A DNA stretch of 64,000 nucleotides from Coriaria nepalensis (Eukaryota > Streptophyta > Magnoliopsida > Cucurbitales > Coriariaceae): the NCBI GenBank assembly GCA_027186245.1, contig CP114496.1, positions 5,795,501-5,859,500 of the forward strand. Reading direction: 5' to 3'. A program made the position numbers and the translations under genes. How positions within the stretch are numbered: the stretch's first letter is position 1; each line of letters begins with the position of its first letter. This document shows positions 34,495 to 44,469 of the stretch, in pieces. The notes beneath the pieces are model-generated. The model did no database searches. It was not told the DNA's origin and worked only from the letters and a program-made list of their open reading frames with translations.

Positions 34495-35359
34495 AAATCT
34501 TTGAGCTTGGTTGTATATTTTTAAGTAGAAGTTAAGGGTAAAGAATTTTTTTTTTTTTTTCCTTTTGTTTCCTTGGCCTCACATTCTTTAGAGTTCTATT
34601 ATATGTTATAATAATCCTATTGAATAAATTTTTGGCTTGTGCTTGATACCATAGCTACTACTTTACCTCATTTATATGATTTTAAAAAATATAGGTGAAA
34701 ATGTCAATTTCAGTTTGACATTTGTGATTTTGAATGAAATTCTTCTGTAACGAAAACAGCATTTCAGATTTCAGTTTTCTCAGAATTACGTCTTGAAAAT
34801 AGTTGATTCCCGATTGCTCATAGTCATATACTAGGATTGGACTCTTCTGAGTGCACTGGAGAAGTGATCTTATTCCTTCAAGGAGTACCTTCCATTACAG
34901 TATTTAAGAGTGTTTTGTAATGGTTCTTGAGATGGGCCTGGTAGTAAGCAAATTGGAGGAATTAGAATTAGCTATTTGTTGGTTGTTTAGATGTGGCAGA
35001 GCTGGGGTCATGGGCCTGAGTAGTTCAGCCTGCAAAGGTGTCCAGTGAGTTCAGGTTGGACTTCTATGGAACCCAACATTAAGATGGGCCGCTTCTCATA
35101 GTTACCAGAAGTATTTTTTTTTTTTTATAAATAATTATCGTATATTATATAGTTAAATTATATATTTATACGGGGATATAAGTGTTTGAATTCACACTCT
35201 AGATTTTAATAAGGAATACCAAGTTTTTTAAAGACTTATCCTACCAACCAAATATGCTTAGGCATGCATGCGGCCTACACTATTTATCAATTTAAACCGT
35301 TTAAGCCGCATCATGGGTTAGGTTTTAAACTTTCAAATTATCTTTTTTGTATATTGTTT
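34495..35359. other. 3' flank of the LHC-like gene, no gene seen
   Basis: No domain or long ORF. The sequence includes possible 3' UTR of the upstream gene and AT-rich DNA. A GCATGCATGCGGCC block at 35260-35275 is a short palindromic patch of unknown meaning. Confidence 0.45.
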
Positions 35360-35869
35360 GAGTAAATATTATTTTTATTCCTCAATTTTTACGGTTTATT
35401 TATTTTCATCCTTGAAATTTTAAATGGTTTAATTTAATCCTTAAAATTTTTAAAATATTTTCATTTTGGTCCTTAGGATCATATTTATAGATATAAAATA
35501 AATAAAAAATGACTTCTAGGATTCATTATATATAGTAAAATTGAAATATCGCTTATCATCAATAATATTAATATCTATACAAGCTAAGGATATTAATTAA
35601 CAAATTTCAATGAAGTCTTATTTTCTATTCTTCGTTTTTTTTCATTGCTTATCATCACCTCAAATCTCACTAATAATCACTTCAACACCTATTTTAAGGA
35701 TGTTAATGATGTGTCATATGTTAATTTTAGTATTACTATAAGTTTAAAAGCTATTTTTATACTTAAAATTTATAAATTTGACTCTACGAACAAAAATATA
35801 ATACATTTTGAAAATTCAAGAACAAAAATAAATCAATAAAAGTTCAAGAAAAAAAAAATAATTTTAACC
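35360..35869. mobile_element. MITE-like element, about 510 bp, with long inverted ends
   Basis: The left end (AGTAAATATTATTTTTATTCC, then TTTACGGTTTATTTATTTTC and CATCCTTGAAATTTT) is matched in reverse complement by the right end (GTTCAAG, AAAATAATTTTAACC, AACAAAAATAAATC). The arms are roughly 60 bases long with several mismatches. The inside is AT-rich and non-coding. This 'ggtaaaattattttt...tccttgaaattt' type of end is widespread in plant non-autonomous DNA elements. I could not identify the target duplication, so the superfamily is left open. Confidence 0.6.
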
Positions 35870-38490
35870 TATATAATTTCATTTACGCTCATTTTTAGTC
35901 ATGATTCTGCCATTCCCCGAATAAAAAGAAAATTTGCAACACACTACATGGAGGCTTCTTTGATTATTATTATTATTATTTATTTATTTTTTGTTTTTGA
36001 AGCCTCAGGAACACATAGAGAAATTATTTAAAATAATTCTAGTAATCGATCAATTATTATTATATACATGATCTAATTTGATCATTAATATGATATATGA
36101 GTTGGATATTTGTAATTGTGATTATTTGATATATACTAGACTCGAGTTTAGCAAAAAATTCCTCTATAAGAGCCAAAATTGCTTGATATTTACCTAATTT
36201 ATAAAATATCGTAATTTATAAAAGTTACTAATTTATTATGATATTTATTTTCACCGTTGCGCTATATATTTGATATTTGTCATTATTATATGGCTAAAAA
36301 CGTTTGTATTAACTTATAGAGCGCATGATTGATGAGCCAACTTGCTTATTAACTTGCATGAGATGAGTTATAAAATGATTCAAGTAACTCAGGATAAAAG
36401 ATCTAGTCAAGTTATTAAAATATATATATATATATATATATATTTGTTTTTTAAATTCTATTTTCCTCACTCGAATGGTAGTTGTATACTTGTCCGAGTT
36501 TATCCTTATTCATACTGTACATCTTATGAAACGTATATGTTAAAAAATAAAAATAAAAATAAAAATAAAAATAAAAATAAAAAGGGAAAAAAATAGTTGA
36601 GCTACCACCAAGCAAAAGGAGATTACGGGAAAAGAAAGATGTGTTTGTTTCTTTTCTTACTTCCTTACTTATCAATCACCCACCATAACACCCATTCACA
36701 AGCCCAAACCAAATAAATTACTTGTAATGCCGACAATGAACTGTTGAAAGAACCGTTGACACTTGATAAGACACTTTGATTTCTACGTTAAAACGTAATG
36801 TACTTTCAACCGTAATTATGTTTGATTTTTGGTACATTGCATAGATGAGGAGGAACGAACTTACACTATCATGGACTTTTTCTATGTAAGAATGATGAAA
36901 CCATCTAAAACTTTTAGTTGAATATGAGTAATTGACCTAACATAACTTATGGTTTGAATTTGATCAAATCTTACTTCTTTTTATGAAATAAATTAATACT
37001 TTTAAGGGTCATATTATCATTTTTATTACATAATATTATTTGAATTTTTAAAAATAAATATTTTAAAATTTCTCTTTATATTTAAATAATATTTTGGATA
37101 AAATCTTGAGATCCTTTTAAATCTTAGAATCATAGTAAAGAGAACATGCAAAGATGTTTTATTAATCTTATAAAAAAACGTCTAGAACACATGCCATTAA
37201 TGTAGATAAGTAAGAATAAGCAAACAAACTTTTAGATTTTGCCCCTAATTTCATAGTAGGCAATTTGTGAGCCACCGACTCAAAAGCCAACACATCTAGG
37301 TAAAGCTCCTAGAAAATTCTTATGTACTATATTAAGCCAAGTTGAAGTATATACCTTTTCCAACGTTTATCCAAATTTCATTCAAATAAGTCAATTTTTA
37401 AGTTGACATAGGTGCTTTAGGTGGGTGAATGCTTATCAATTGACTTCTACAACTAATCACATGCCAATTTTAGTTTATTACAAGTGGTCCACTTTAGCCT
37501 CCTTATTGGACAACAACTAATATGGCCAATATAAAATTAAGAATACTAATCCACCTTGTCTACAAGATTTACTTTGAAATGTCAAATCCTCGTACATTTC
37601 AATCCAAAACGAAATGAGAAGAATTCAACAATACCTTGCCGTGTTTGATTGCTTTTCCATGGAATCGAGAATTAGAATCATTTTTTAAAATTTTTTTAAT
37701 TTAATTTATTTTTAATTATTCAGTAAAAAGTTATGAGAACTTATTTTTCAATTTAATTTTTAACCCAAATTGATTCCAATGATTTACACGGAGACGGTGA
37801 TAAAGGACAAAATAGAGAAAAAATCGTAAATTTTTATCATTCTATTATCCATTCTTATTCTTATACAAGAAATATAATTAAATATATATTATTTATTAAG
37901 AATTAAATATAATTACTCTTCCTTTCATCAAACAAAGTTGGAGACACAAACGTGACAGATTCAATGCATCACGTTTAGTTCAATACGTCTTCATCTAATA
38001 TCAAACCCAATAACATGGGACTGAAAATTCTAAAGTTATATCTCCATATCTTTGTTCGCTTTGAAGGAAAAAGAAAAAAGGGGGGCATATGCGAGTCAAA
38101 GAAACTCAGCAAAAGATAACTAGATAAGGATAGACAGATAGACATCCCCTTCATTATAGAAAAAGAAGAAAGAAAATAGGAATAAGGTTTGGTACTTGGG
38201 TACAAGAAAATAACAAGACCCATTTTCATACATTGCTTACTATTTTTCCACGCTTAGTTTGTAGTGTTGTTGTGAAGCAGCTTCCTATGAAAAGTGCATT
38301 ATTTCATTCCTCAATTACAATTTAAAAACCTAAAAATTGACCTTTTTTGTTTTTTGTTTTTGAATAAGTGAACGATATATAAAGAAAATACGATAAAACA
38401 TACTTTGAATCACTGCAACCAAGAAATTATCAAGCTCAGACCAATAAATTGGCTGCAAGTGTTCCTCCTTTCTCTTTCAAATCACTGCAA
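35870..38490. other. AT-rich intergenic with (AT)n and (AAAAAT)n microsatellites
   Basis: No gene seen. An AT dinucleotide run lies at 36420-36442 and a run of about seven AAAAAT hexamers at 36542-36583. A second stretch at 37950-38230 has a moderately long minus-strand frame without any recognisable domain. Confidence 0.55.
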
Positions 38491-38493
38491 AAT

Positions 38494-38856
38494 CTAGGTG
38501 GGTTCTGCCCACGTTTCGTCTAAATCTTGATTGCTTATCTTTGGCCAATCAGAACATGCCAGCTCAACCAAGTATGAAGAAACCTTTTTCGTAGATGGAA
38601 TTTCCTGACTGGCTGCATAATAAAATTGACCAAGAGATTTTTTAATTAGATTTTTCAAAACGGAAGTTGCAGCCACCCTTGAAATTCCTCCATTCAACGG
38701 GTAATCAGCTTGGTGGAATTTAATGCGGGCTCCACCAAACATTATGTATACGCCACGTGGCCTGGGGACCAATCTAGTTTGAAGAATTGTGGTTTCATTC
38801 CCTGTGTTTGTGGAACTGGAAGGATGCTTCGGCTTGTCCGACACGGAACAACGCAC
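38494..38856 (-). CDS. unassigned 120-codon ORF, possible gene remnant
   Basis: Minus strand, from an ATG at 38856 to a stop TAG. The translation has balanced composition (segments GVYIMFGGARIKFHQADY and KKVSSYLVELACSDWP) and the DNA is GC-richer than its surroundings, so it does not look like chance alone. I do not recognise the family. An intron could be hidden in the AT-rich middle (TTGGTCAATTTTATTATGCAG looks like a branch-point and acceptor, around 38610-38640). A 34-base G tract lies 36 bases upstream. It may be a decayed exon of a larger gene, or a real small gene with unseen exons. Confidence 0.3.
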   Translation of the reverse strand: MRCSVSDKPKHPSSSTNTGNETTILQTRLVPRPRGVYIMFGGARIKFHQADYPLNGGISRVAATSVLKNLIKKSLGQFYYAASQEIPSTKKVSSYLVELACSDWPKISNQDLDETWAEPT

Positions 38857-38892
38857 CGTTTTGAAGATTTGGTTTTTTTATTAATTTTTTTT

Positions 38893-38895
38893 GGG

Positions 38896-38926
<31 letters not shown>
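38893..38926. repeat. poly-G tract, 34 bases with one A
   Basis: GGGGGAGG followed by an uninterrupted G run of more than 25. It is unusual in this AT-rich genome, and such tracts are error-prone in sequencing. A T run of similar type lies at 39029-39045. Confidence 0.9.
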
Positions 38927-38929
38927 AAG

Positions 38930-39690
38930 TAATGATAAAACAAAGTTCAAAACCAAAATCGAAAGTTGAGAATTGTACTTGTGGAATTGCTATAGCTGCT
39001 GTTTTGGCCTCTGTCTAAGATGTCGTTTTTTTTTTTTTTTTTTTTGTGAATTGATCTTTTTTTGGATGGTACTGTAAGAATTGGAATCGATATAAATTAC
39101 TTATTTTAGGGACAAACTATCTTGTGATATTGACAAGTAATGGTGGCTTAATTATAATTCAAATTAATTTATAATAGTTTATATTTGTTTAAAATTATGG
39201 CCGCTAACAATTTGTTTATGTTCAATAATCATTCATTAGTCAGTGATAGAGAGTCTTTATAGAATAAAATAGAGAATATATGTTATTATATTTTCATTAG
39301 AACGAGAGGAGTATTACATAACTTCAATGATGAAATATCCTCCTAATGATCTCCATATAAATCTGGATGAATAGCGATAGGCTATATCCTCTCTAGTAGT
39401 TGCTCTATATAAAGTGGTGCCTTTGGCGTAATTGCAAATTACTTATAATTAACTTCAAAAATAATATAAATATGTTTAGATAATGATGATGATGATGATA
39501 TTTATAATAAGAATATGTTCATGTGATATATATTCTTATACAACTTTTTTCACAATTTTCACTCCATTAGATTAAATCAATTATAATGATCAAGAAAGAG
39601 CCTCCTCCAACTCCCTCCCTGAACTTTTTAAAATCCCAAATTAATCTCTCTCTACCATCAGCAATTGGAAAAATAACCCCCTCAAACCAT
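38930..39690. other. AT-rich intergenic, no gene seen
   Basis: Contains a (GAT)n-like run near 39485-39500 (GATGATGATGATGAT) and otherwise nothing I can assign. Confidence 0.5.
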
Positions 39691-39694
39691 TATT

Positions 39695-40290
39695 GAGAAT
39701 TAATGTTTATGGGATTGGAAAGTGACATGGATTTTTTCTAGCTACTACTCCAAGGAGTCTTAAACTTAGTGGGAAATTATCCTACCCAACAAGATCAACT
39801 TTTAACCTCTTTCGTGAGCATTGTCCAAAACAATGTTTATCAAATGTTGTACGACCGGTTTGCAATCATTGTGGAATATCTATGTTCCTTATTATTAATA
39901 TCTTCGTTAAAGGAAGCATAAATTACTACAACTCTGATTTTACTGTCATAAATCATATTAATTTGCTAACCCATATGTCAACTAGTAAATTTTTTTTTTT
40001 TTATATTCACTAATAAACTATTAACGGCAGAATTAAAAAGCCACCTATAGATATTTTACATCTAATCATTTTAGATAATGCTTGTATTTTATGTATTACC
40101 GTAGTTAATAACATAAAGTTAGCCGATACTTATTCTCCAAATACTATCATTGTTTTTTCTCCGAGAAAAAAAGTTCACAACCCGTAGGCTTTCAACCTCC
40201 ACACAGTATTACTCTGTCAGATTTTTGCCCATCGCAGAAAATTCCCTACTACTACCTCCCGTAGGAGTTTGAGCCATGTCAGACCATGTA
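39695..40290. repeat. plastid-16S-bearing duplicated block, copy 1
   Basis: Aligns in direct orientation with 43666-44250. The first about 325 bases (to about 40020; AATTAATGTTTATGGGATTG, CTCCAAGGAGTCTTAAAC, CCTACCCAACAAGATC and so on) are of unknown origin. From about 40025 to 40287 the sequence is a decayed reverse complement of plastid 16S rDNA: AAAAAGCCACCTATAGA, ATAATGCTTG, TTAGCCGATACTTATTC, GTTCACAACCCGTAGGC and CCTCCCGTAGGAGT are all recognisable landmarks of the 16S 5' domain. Because the non-rDNA flank is shared too, the two blocks arose by duplication inside the nuclear genome after the plastid piece had inserted. Confidence 0.85.
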
Positions 40291-41240
40291 AAATAATTTA
40301 TCATGTAGGTAGAAAGTTAAAGATATAGAAATTTATATTTGTTTAGTTCAGAGCTTTGCAAAAAACTCACAAGTTACTGTTATCGAAGTTTGATAAATTT
40401 TCTCATTTTTGGATCAATTTACATTATATTCTTCTTTCGTCTCATCAGATTTCAAAATAATTTATTTATGAGAGAGAGAGTACATGTGGATCGGATGGAT
40501 GATCTAGAAGGGAGGTAATCTTCGATGTTAGGTTGACTGAGGTCCAACTAGGAGCTAGAGGTGATGAGCTTGATGGAGCCACTCATTGTCGGTGAGTGCA
40601 CGGAGAGGATGAGGCGATTAAAAAGTTAAGAAAGATAATGAACAAATTATCATATTTCCCCCTTTGTTTCTTTTTTATCTCTCTAGATTTAGGTTTAGTT
40701 TAGATGGGTTAAAATTAACAATTAATGAACTAAAAATTCTGTTAAAAAACTGTGTCCCTTAAATATATTCCTTAATAATTAGATCCTAATGCGGTAAAGT
40801 TAGAAGAAAAATTCTTAAATTAGTTGGAAAACAAGTGAAATAAAAAAGATTTATAAAAATGAGCATAATTTCTCACTCGAATGTCAAAATTCGGGGCGAA
40901 AGCACTTTCCATAAGCATTTTTTTATTTTCTATTTTTGTCGGGTGATGTTGTAGCTGAAGCATCAAAGCTTAGGGTCAAATTTCATCATTTAGGGGTATT
41001 ATCATAATATTTTCAATTTTCAAGATTAGGATTTGTTTCCTTTAGTATTAATATGAACTTTGTTATTTTTTTGGAAGCTTTTGAATAATAAGAAATTTCA
41101 ATCTATTTTCTAATAGATTCTAGTAATTTATTACATATGTTCGAGTAAACATTCGTTTGTGTGTTGCGAACAAGAATTTTTATTTTCTTTCCGCATTTCC
41201 ATTATACTCTAGATTTTCTATCTATCTTATGTAGAGTTAT
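40291..41240. other. AT-rich intergenic, no gene seen
   Basis: No ORF or repeat relation recognised. Two short GGAG/GATGAG-rich patches around 40480-40620 are purine-rich. Confidence 0.5.
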
Positions 41241-41329
41241 TGCTTTAAAATAGCTCATTTAAAATTCATAGTAGAAGTATTGTTGGTGCTGATATATAGT
41301 AAAAATTTTCTATAAATTTTTAGTGATCA

Positions 41330-41361
<32 letters not shown>

Positions 41362-42422
41362 AAATTTAATCTTATAATTAGACGAAAAGATTATATCTTA
41401 ACATATGCGAATTGATCGTTGAGACTCACACTACGACATTTTAGGTCGATCTTCAATACATTAAGACGTGTATGAGCACGTAAAGATGACTAGATTTTCT
41501 ATTTATTTTTCTTTTAAAAAACTTCTCAAAAAAATTAGAATATGATGTATTTATAAAATTATATTATAGTTTCATTTAACCCCATTTTTTAATTTAAAAA
41601 GTCTTTTAAATTAATTTAAATTAAATAATTCAAACATAATGTCAATAATAAAATAATTAAATAATATGAAACTTATAACATAATTACAATATCGTCATGG
41701 CTATTTTTCTACCACCATCACTGTGCTTGCACATGTTATAACGTGACTGTATTATTTCTTTAATTTATTATGTCAAATTATTTTCAAATTTAATTTAAAA
41801 TAAAATATTATCTATTTTAAATTAAATAATATCTTATTTGAATTTTAAATTAATTTTTCAAATCAATTTAAATTTGACTTGTCTAATTTTAATATTAAAT
41901 AAATATCTCATAACAACATAATATTACCTTACATATTAATTCAAAATAAAATATGTTATTATTTACTTAAAGTGAATTTCGAATTCACTATTTTATTCAA
42001 ATATATTTTTTAATTAATTAATTATCTCATTAACTAATAAATATAAATTATCTCATAATTATATATTTGGCACAAAAAACTATTTTTTTACAATTCAACT
42101 ATATAAAATACTTTCACTAAGATATCATTTATATTAGTGATCTGGATCTATATCATTTGTATTCATAATGTTAGTGAATCATACTAGCAACCATTAATTA
42201 AAAATTTCATATTTTAATATGTTACAGATAATTGAATTCATTATCTATAATCTTAATTTTCTTGTACTAATATAATATTATAGTTATAATTGAATTTAAA
42301 ATTTTCTGATATTTATACATATTATTCAATAATAACATATTCAAATAATTAAATAAAAAAAGAATTTTTATTAATTTATAAAATTATATTTATTACATAA
42401 TTTTAGAACAGTATACCTAACA
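41241..42422 (-). mobile_element. solo LTR (family A copy 3)
   Basis: On the minus strand it reads TGTTAGG...AAAGCA and aligns with the LTR at 21712-23176 (shared blocks include ATTATTGAATAAT-TAT, AACATATTAAAA-ATG, TTTAATTGATGGTTGCT-like, GATC-GATCACT, ATTAATTAATTAA and GTGTGAGTCTCAACGATC). Compared with the reference LTR it is about 280 bases shorter, with several indels, and an (AT)n run at 41329-41354 has expanded within it. No primer-binding site, internal domain or second LTR is next to it. A clear target duplication is not seen. Confidence 0.78.
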
Positions 42423-43665
42423 AAAATGATTGATGTAAAATATGAGTTTGGGATGATTCATATGCTACACATCAAGTGTAATATTTATGTACATATATCT
42501 CCATCTTTTATTTTAATTTAAACAACTAAGATAAAAAAAATATTAATACCTTATATAAATTTACATATTTTTCTAAATAAATTTATCTCAAATTTTTTAT
42601 CGGTCCAAATAATTATAAATATTTTCAACATTAATGACTTATAATTAATATAAATAATGAAAATGAATACATAAAAATTGTATACACGCATTTAATATGT
42701 TTCACATAAATCATTCCAAACTCATAAAATATACCAGAACGAATCGTTAAATAATCATAGAGTTAAATCCGTTTCTCTTATTCCCTATAACTTCACAAAA
42801 AGTTATAGTATTCACATTATCTATAATTTTGACGTGTACTATTAAGTTGTCTTGCAATTTCCTTCTCTTTCCTAGATCATATCTGGTAAGGGAAAAATCA
42901 ATATTTGAATTCATTAAGGTACGAGGGACCCACCACTAACCAAAAATCTTTGTCAGATGCCTTATCTACCTAATTCAAAGTTGTACGTACTACGTAGGAC
43001 CAAATGTCTTAAAACTAAACTAATGTAAGTTATAGCACAAATAAATGCCAAAAAGAGATTTGATGAGTAATATTCCTACGTATGTAATCCCTAAAAGCAA
43101 ATAATAATACAACATGAGATTTCTTTGGCCACCAAAACAAAAAAGTCCTTGTTTTCTCGCACTATTGTTTGAGGAAGCATATTGAATATTGTTGCACATT
43201 TTCATTAAAATATTTATCAGATGAATTGATATAATTTATATTATATTAATATTACATATTATTGAGAAACGATATATATTTTATAAATTCTTATTTTTTT
43301 AATAGGCATAATATATGTGTACTCATTTTTATTTGTTGATAATGAATTCAACATATAGTTATAATGTTGTTGTTAGACCCTAAATTATATCATTTAAATA
43401 TTATTTTCTAAATGTTCAAATTTAAGATACATCTATTTTTTATTCAAATAAATTATAAATACTATTCTTATAAATAAATTTATTAGTCAATGTTAATTCT
43501 ATTAAATAATTTTTCATTATCAATCTACTTTTGACGGATTCACCTTTTTTTTTTTTGTGAAGTTTTATCTTTTGTATTAGAAAAAAAATAATTCAAATAA
43601 GATTTTTCTTTTTTAAATTATGAAAATAAGTAATTATTAATTTGCTATTATTTTGAAATTTCTAA
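42423..43665. other. AT-rich intergenic, no gene seen
   Basis: No supported feature. A minus-strand frame at 43020-43205 has no recognisable domain. Confidence 0.5.
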
Positions 43666-43985
43666 TGAAAATTAATGTTTATGGGATTGGAAAGTGACAT
43701 GGATTTTCTAGCTACTTCTCCAAGGAGTCTTAAACTTAGTGGGAAATTATCCTACCCAACAAGATCAACTTTTAACCTCTTTCGTGAGCATTTTGTCCAA
43801 GACTAAAACAATGTTTATCAAATGCTATACGACGGTTTGCAATCATTGTGGACTATCTATGTTCCTTATGATTAATATCAGGAAGTATAAATTACTACAA
43901 TTCTGATTTTATTGCCATAAATCATATTAATTTGTTAACCATGTCGAGTAAATATTTTGTTTTATATTCACTAATAAATGATTAA
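43666..43985. repeat. plastid-16S-bearing duplicated block, copy 2, non-rDNA part
   Basis: About 320 bases aligned with 39695-40020 in direct orientation, with small indels (for example a CAAGACTAAAAC insertion relative to the other copy). The origin of this part is unknown. It is followed without a gap by the plastid 16S fragment. Confidence 0.85.
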
Positions 43986-44468
43986 CATCGGAATAAAAAA
44001 TTTACTGATAAATATTTTATGTCTAATCATTTTAGATAATGTTTGCATCTTTTGTATCACTGTGATTAATAATATAGAGTTAACTGATACTTATTTCTTA
44101 AATATCGTCATTGCTTCTTCTCTGGTAAAAAGAGTTCATGACTTATAAGGCTTTCTACCTCCATGCGGCATTGCTCTATCATATTTTTGCCAATTGCAAA
44201 AAATTTCCCACTACTACCTTCCGTAGGAGTCTGGATCCTAGTGTGGCTGGTTATCCTCTCGGACTAGCTACCGATCATCACTTTGGTAAACTATTACCTC
44301 ACCAACTAGTTAATCAAACGCAAGCTCTTCCTTGGGCACATTCGTTCTTCTGCTCCTCAACCTATAGAGTATTTATTAACAGTCGTTTTCAGCTATTATT
44401 CCCCTCCCAAGGGTAGATTATTACGCATGCCACCAACATTGATTTTGAACTAAGATCGAACTCTCCAT
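43986..44468 (-). pseudogene. rrn16: plastid 16S rRNA fragment in the nucleus (NUPT)
   Basis: The + strand is the reverse complement of the 5' third of plastid 16S rDNA. Landmarks in order: CCTCCATGCGGCATTGCTCT, TACCTTCCGTAGGAGTCTGG, CCTAGTGTGGCTGGTTATCC, TCGGACTAGCTACCGATCAT, CTCACCAACTAGTTAATC, TTCCCCTCCCAAGGGTAGAT, then after an internal deletion GCATGCC-CCAACATTGATTTTGA and GATCGAACTCTCCAT, which is the 5' end of 16S. Many C-to-T and G-to-A changes compared with the expected sequence fit methylated-cytosine decay of an old insertion. It is not a functional rRNA gene. It is longer than copy 1 (40025-40287), which stops earlier. Confidence 0.92.
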
Positions 44469-44469
44469 A

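Noticed and set aside
36342..36596. ORF ending in a Lys-Asn repeat
   Set aside because: The repeat is the AAAAAT microsatellite read in frame, not a protein.
44138..44416. ORF of 92 codons across the 16S fragment
   Set aside because: Chance frame through reverse-complement rDNA.
43986..44468. A functional or mitochondrial small-subunit rRNA gene
   Set aside because: The landmarks match the plastid type, the sequence is heavily mutated and internally deleted, and only the 5' third is present.
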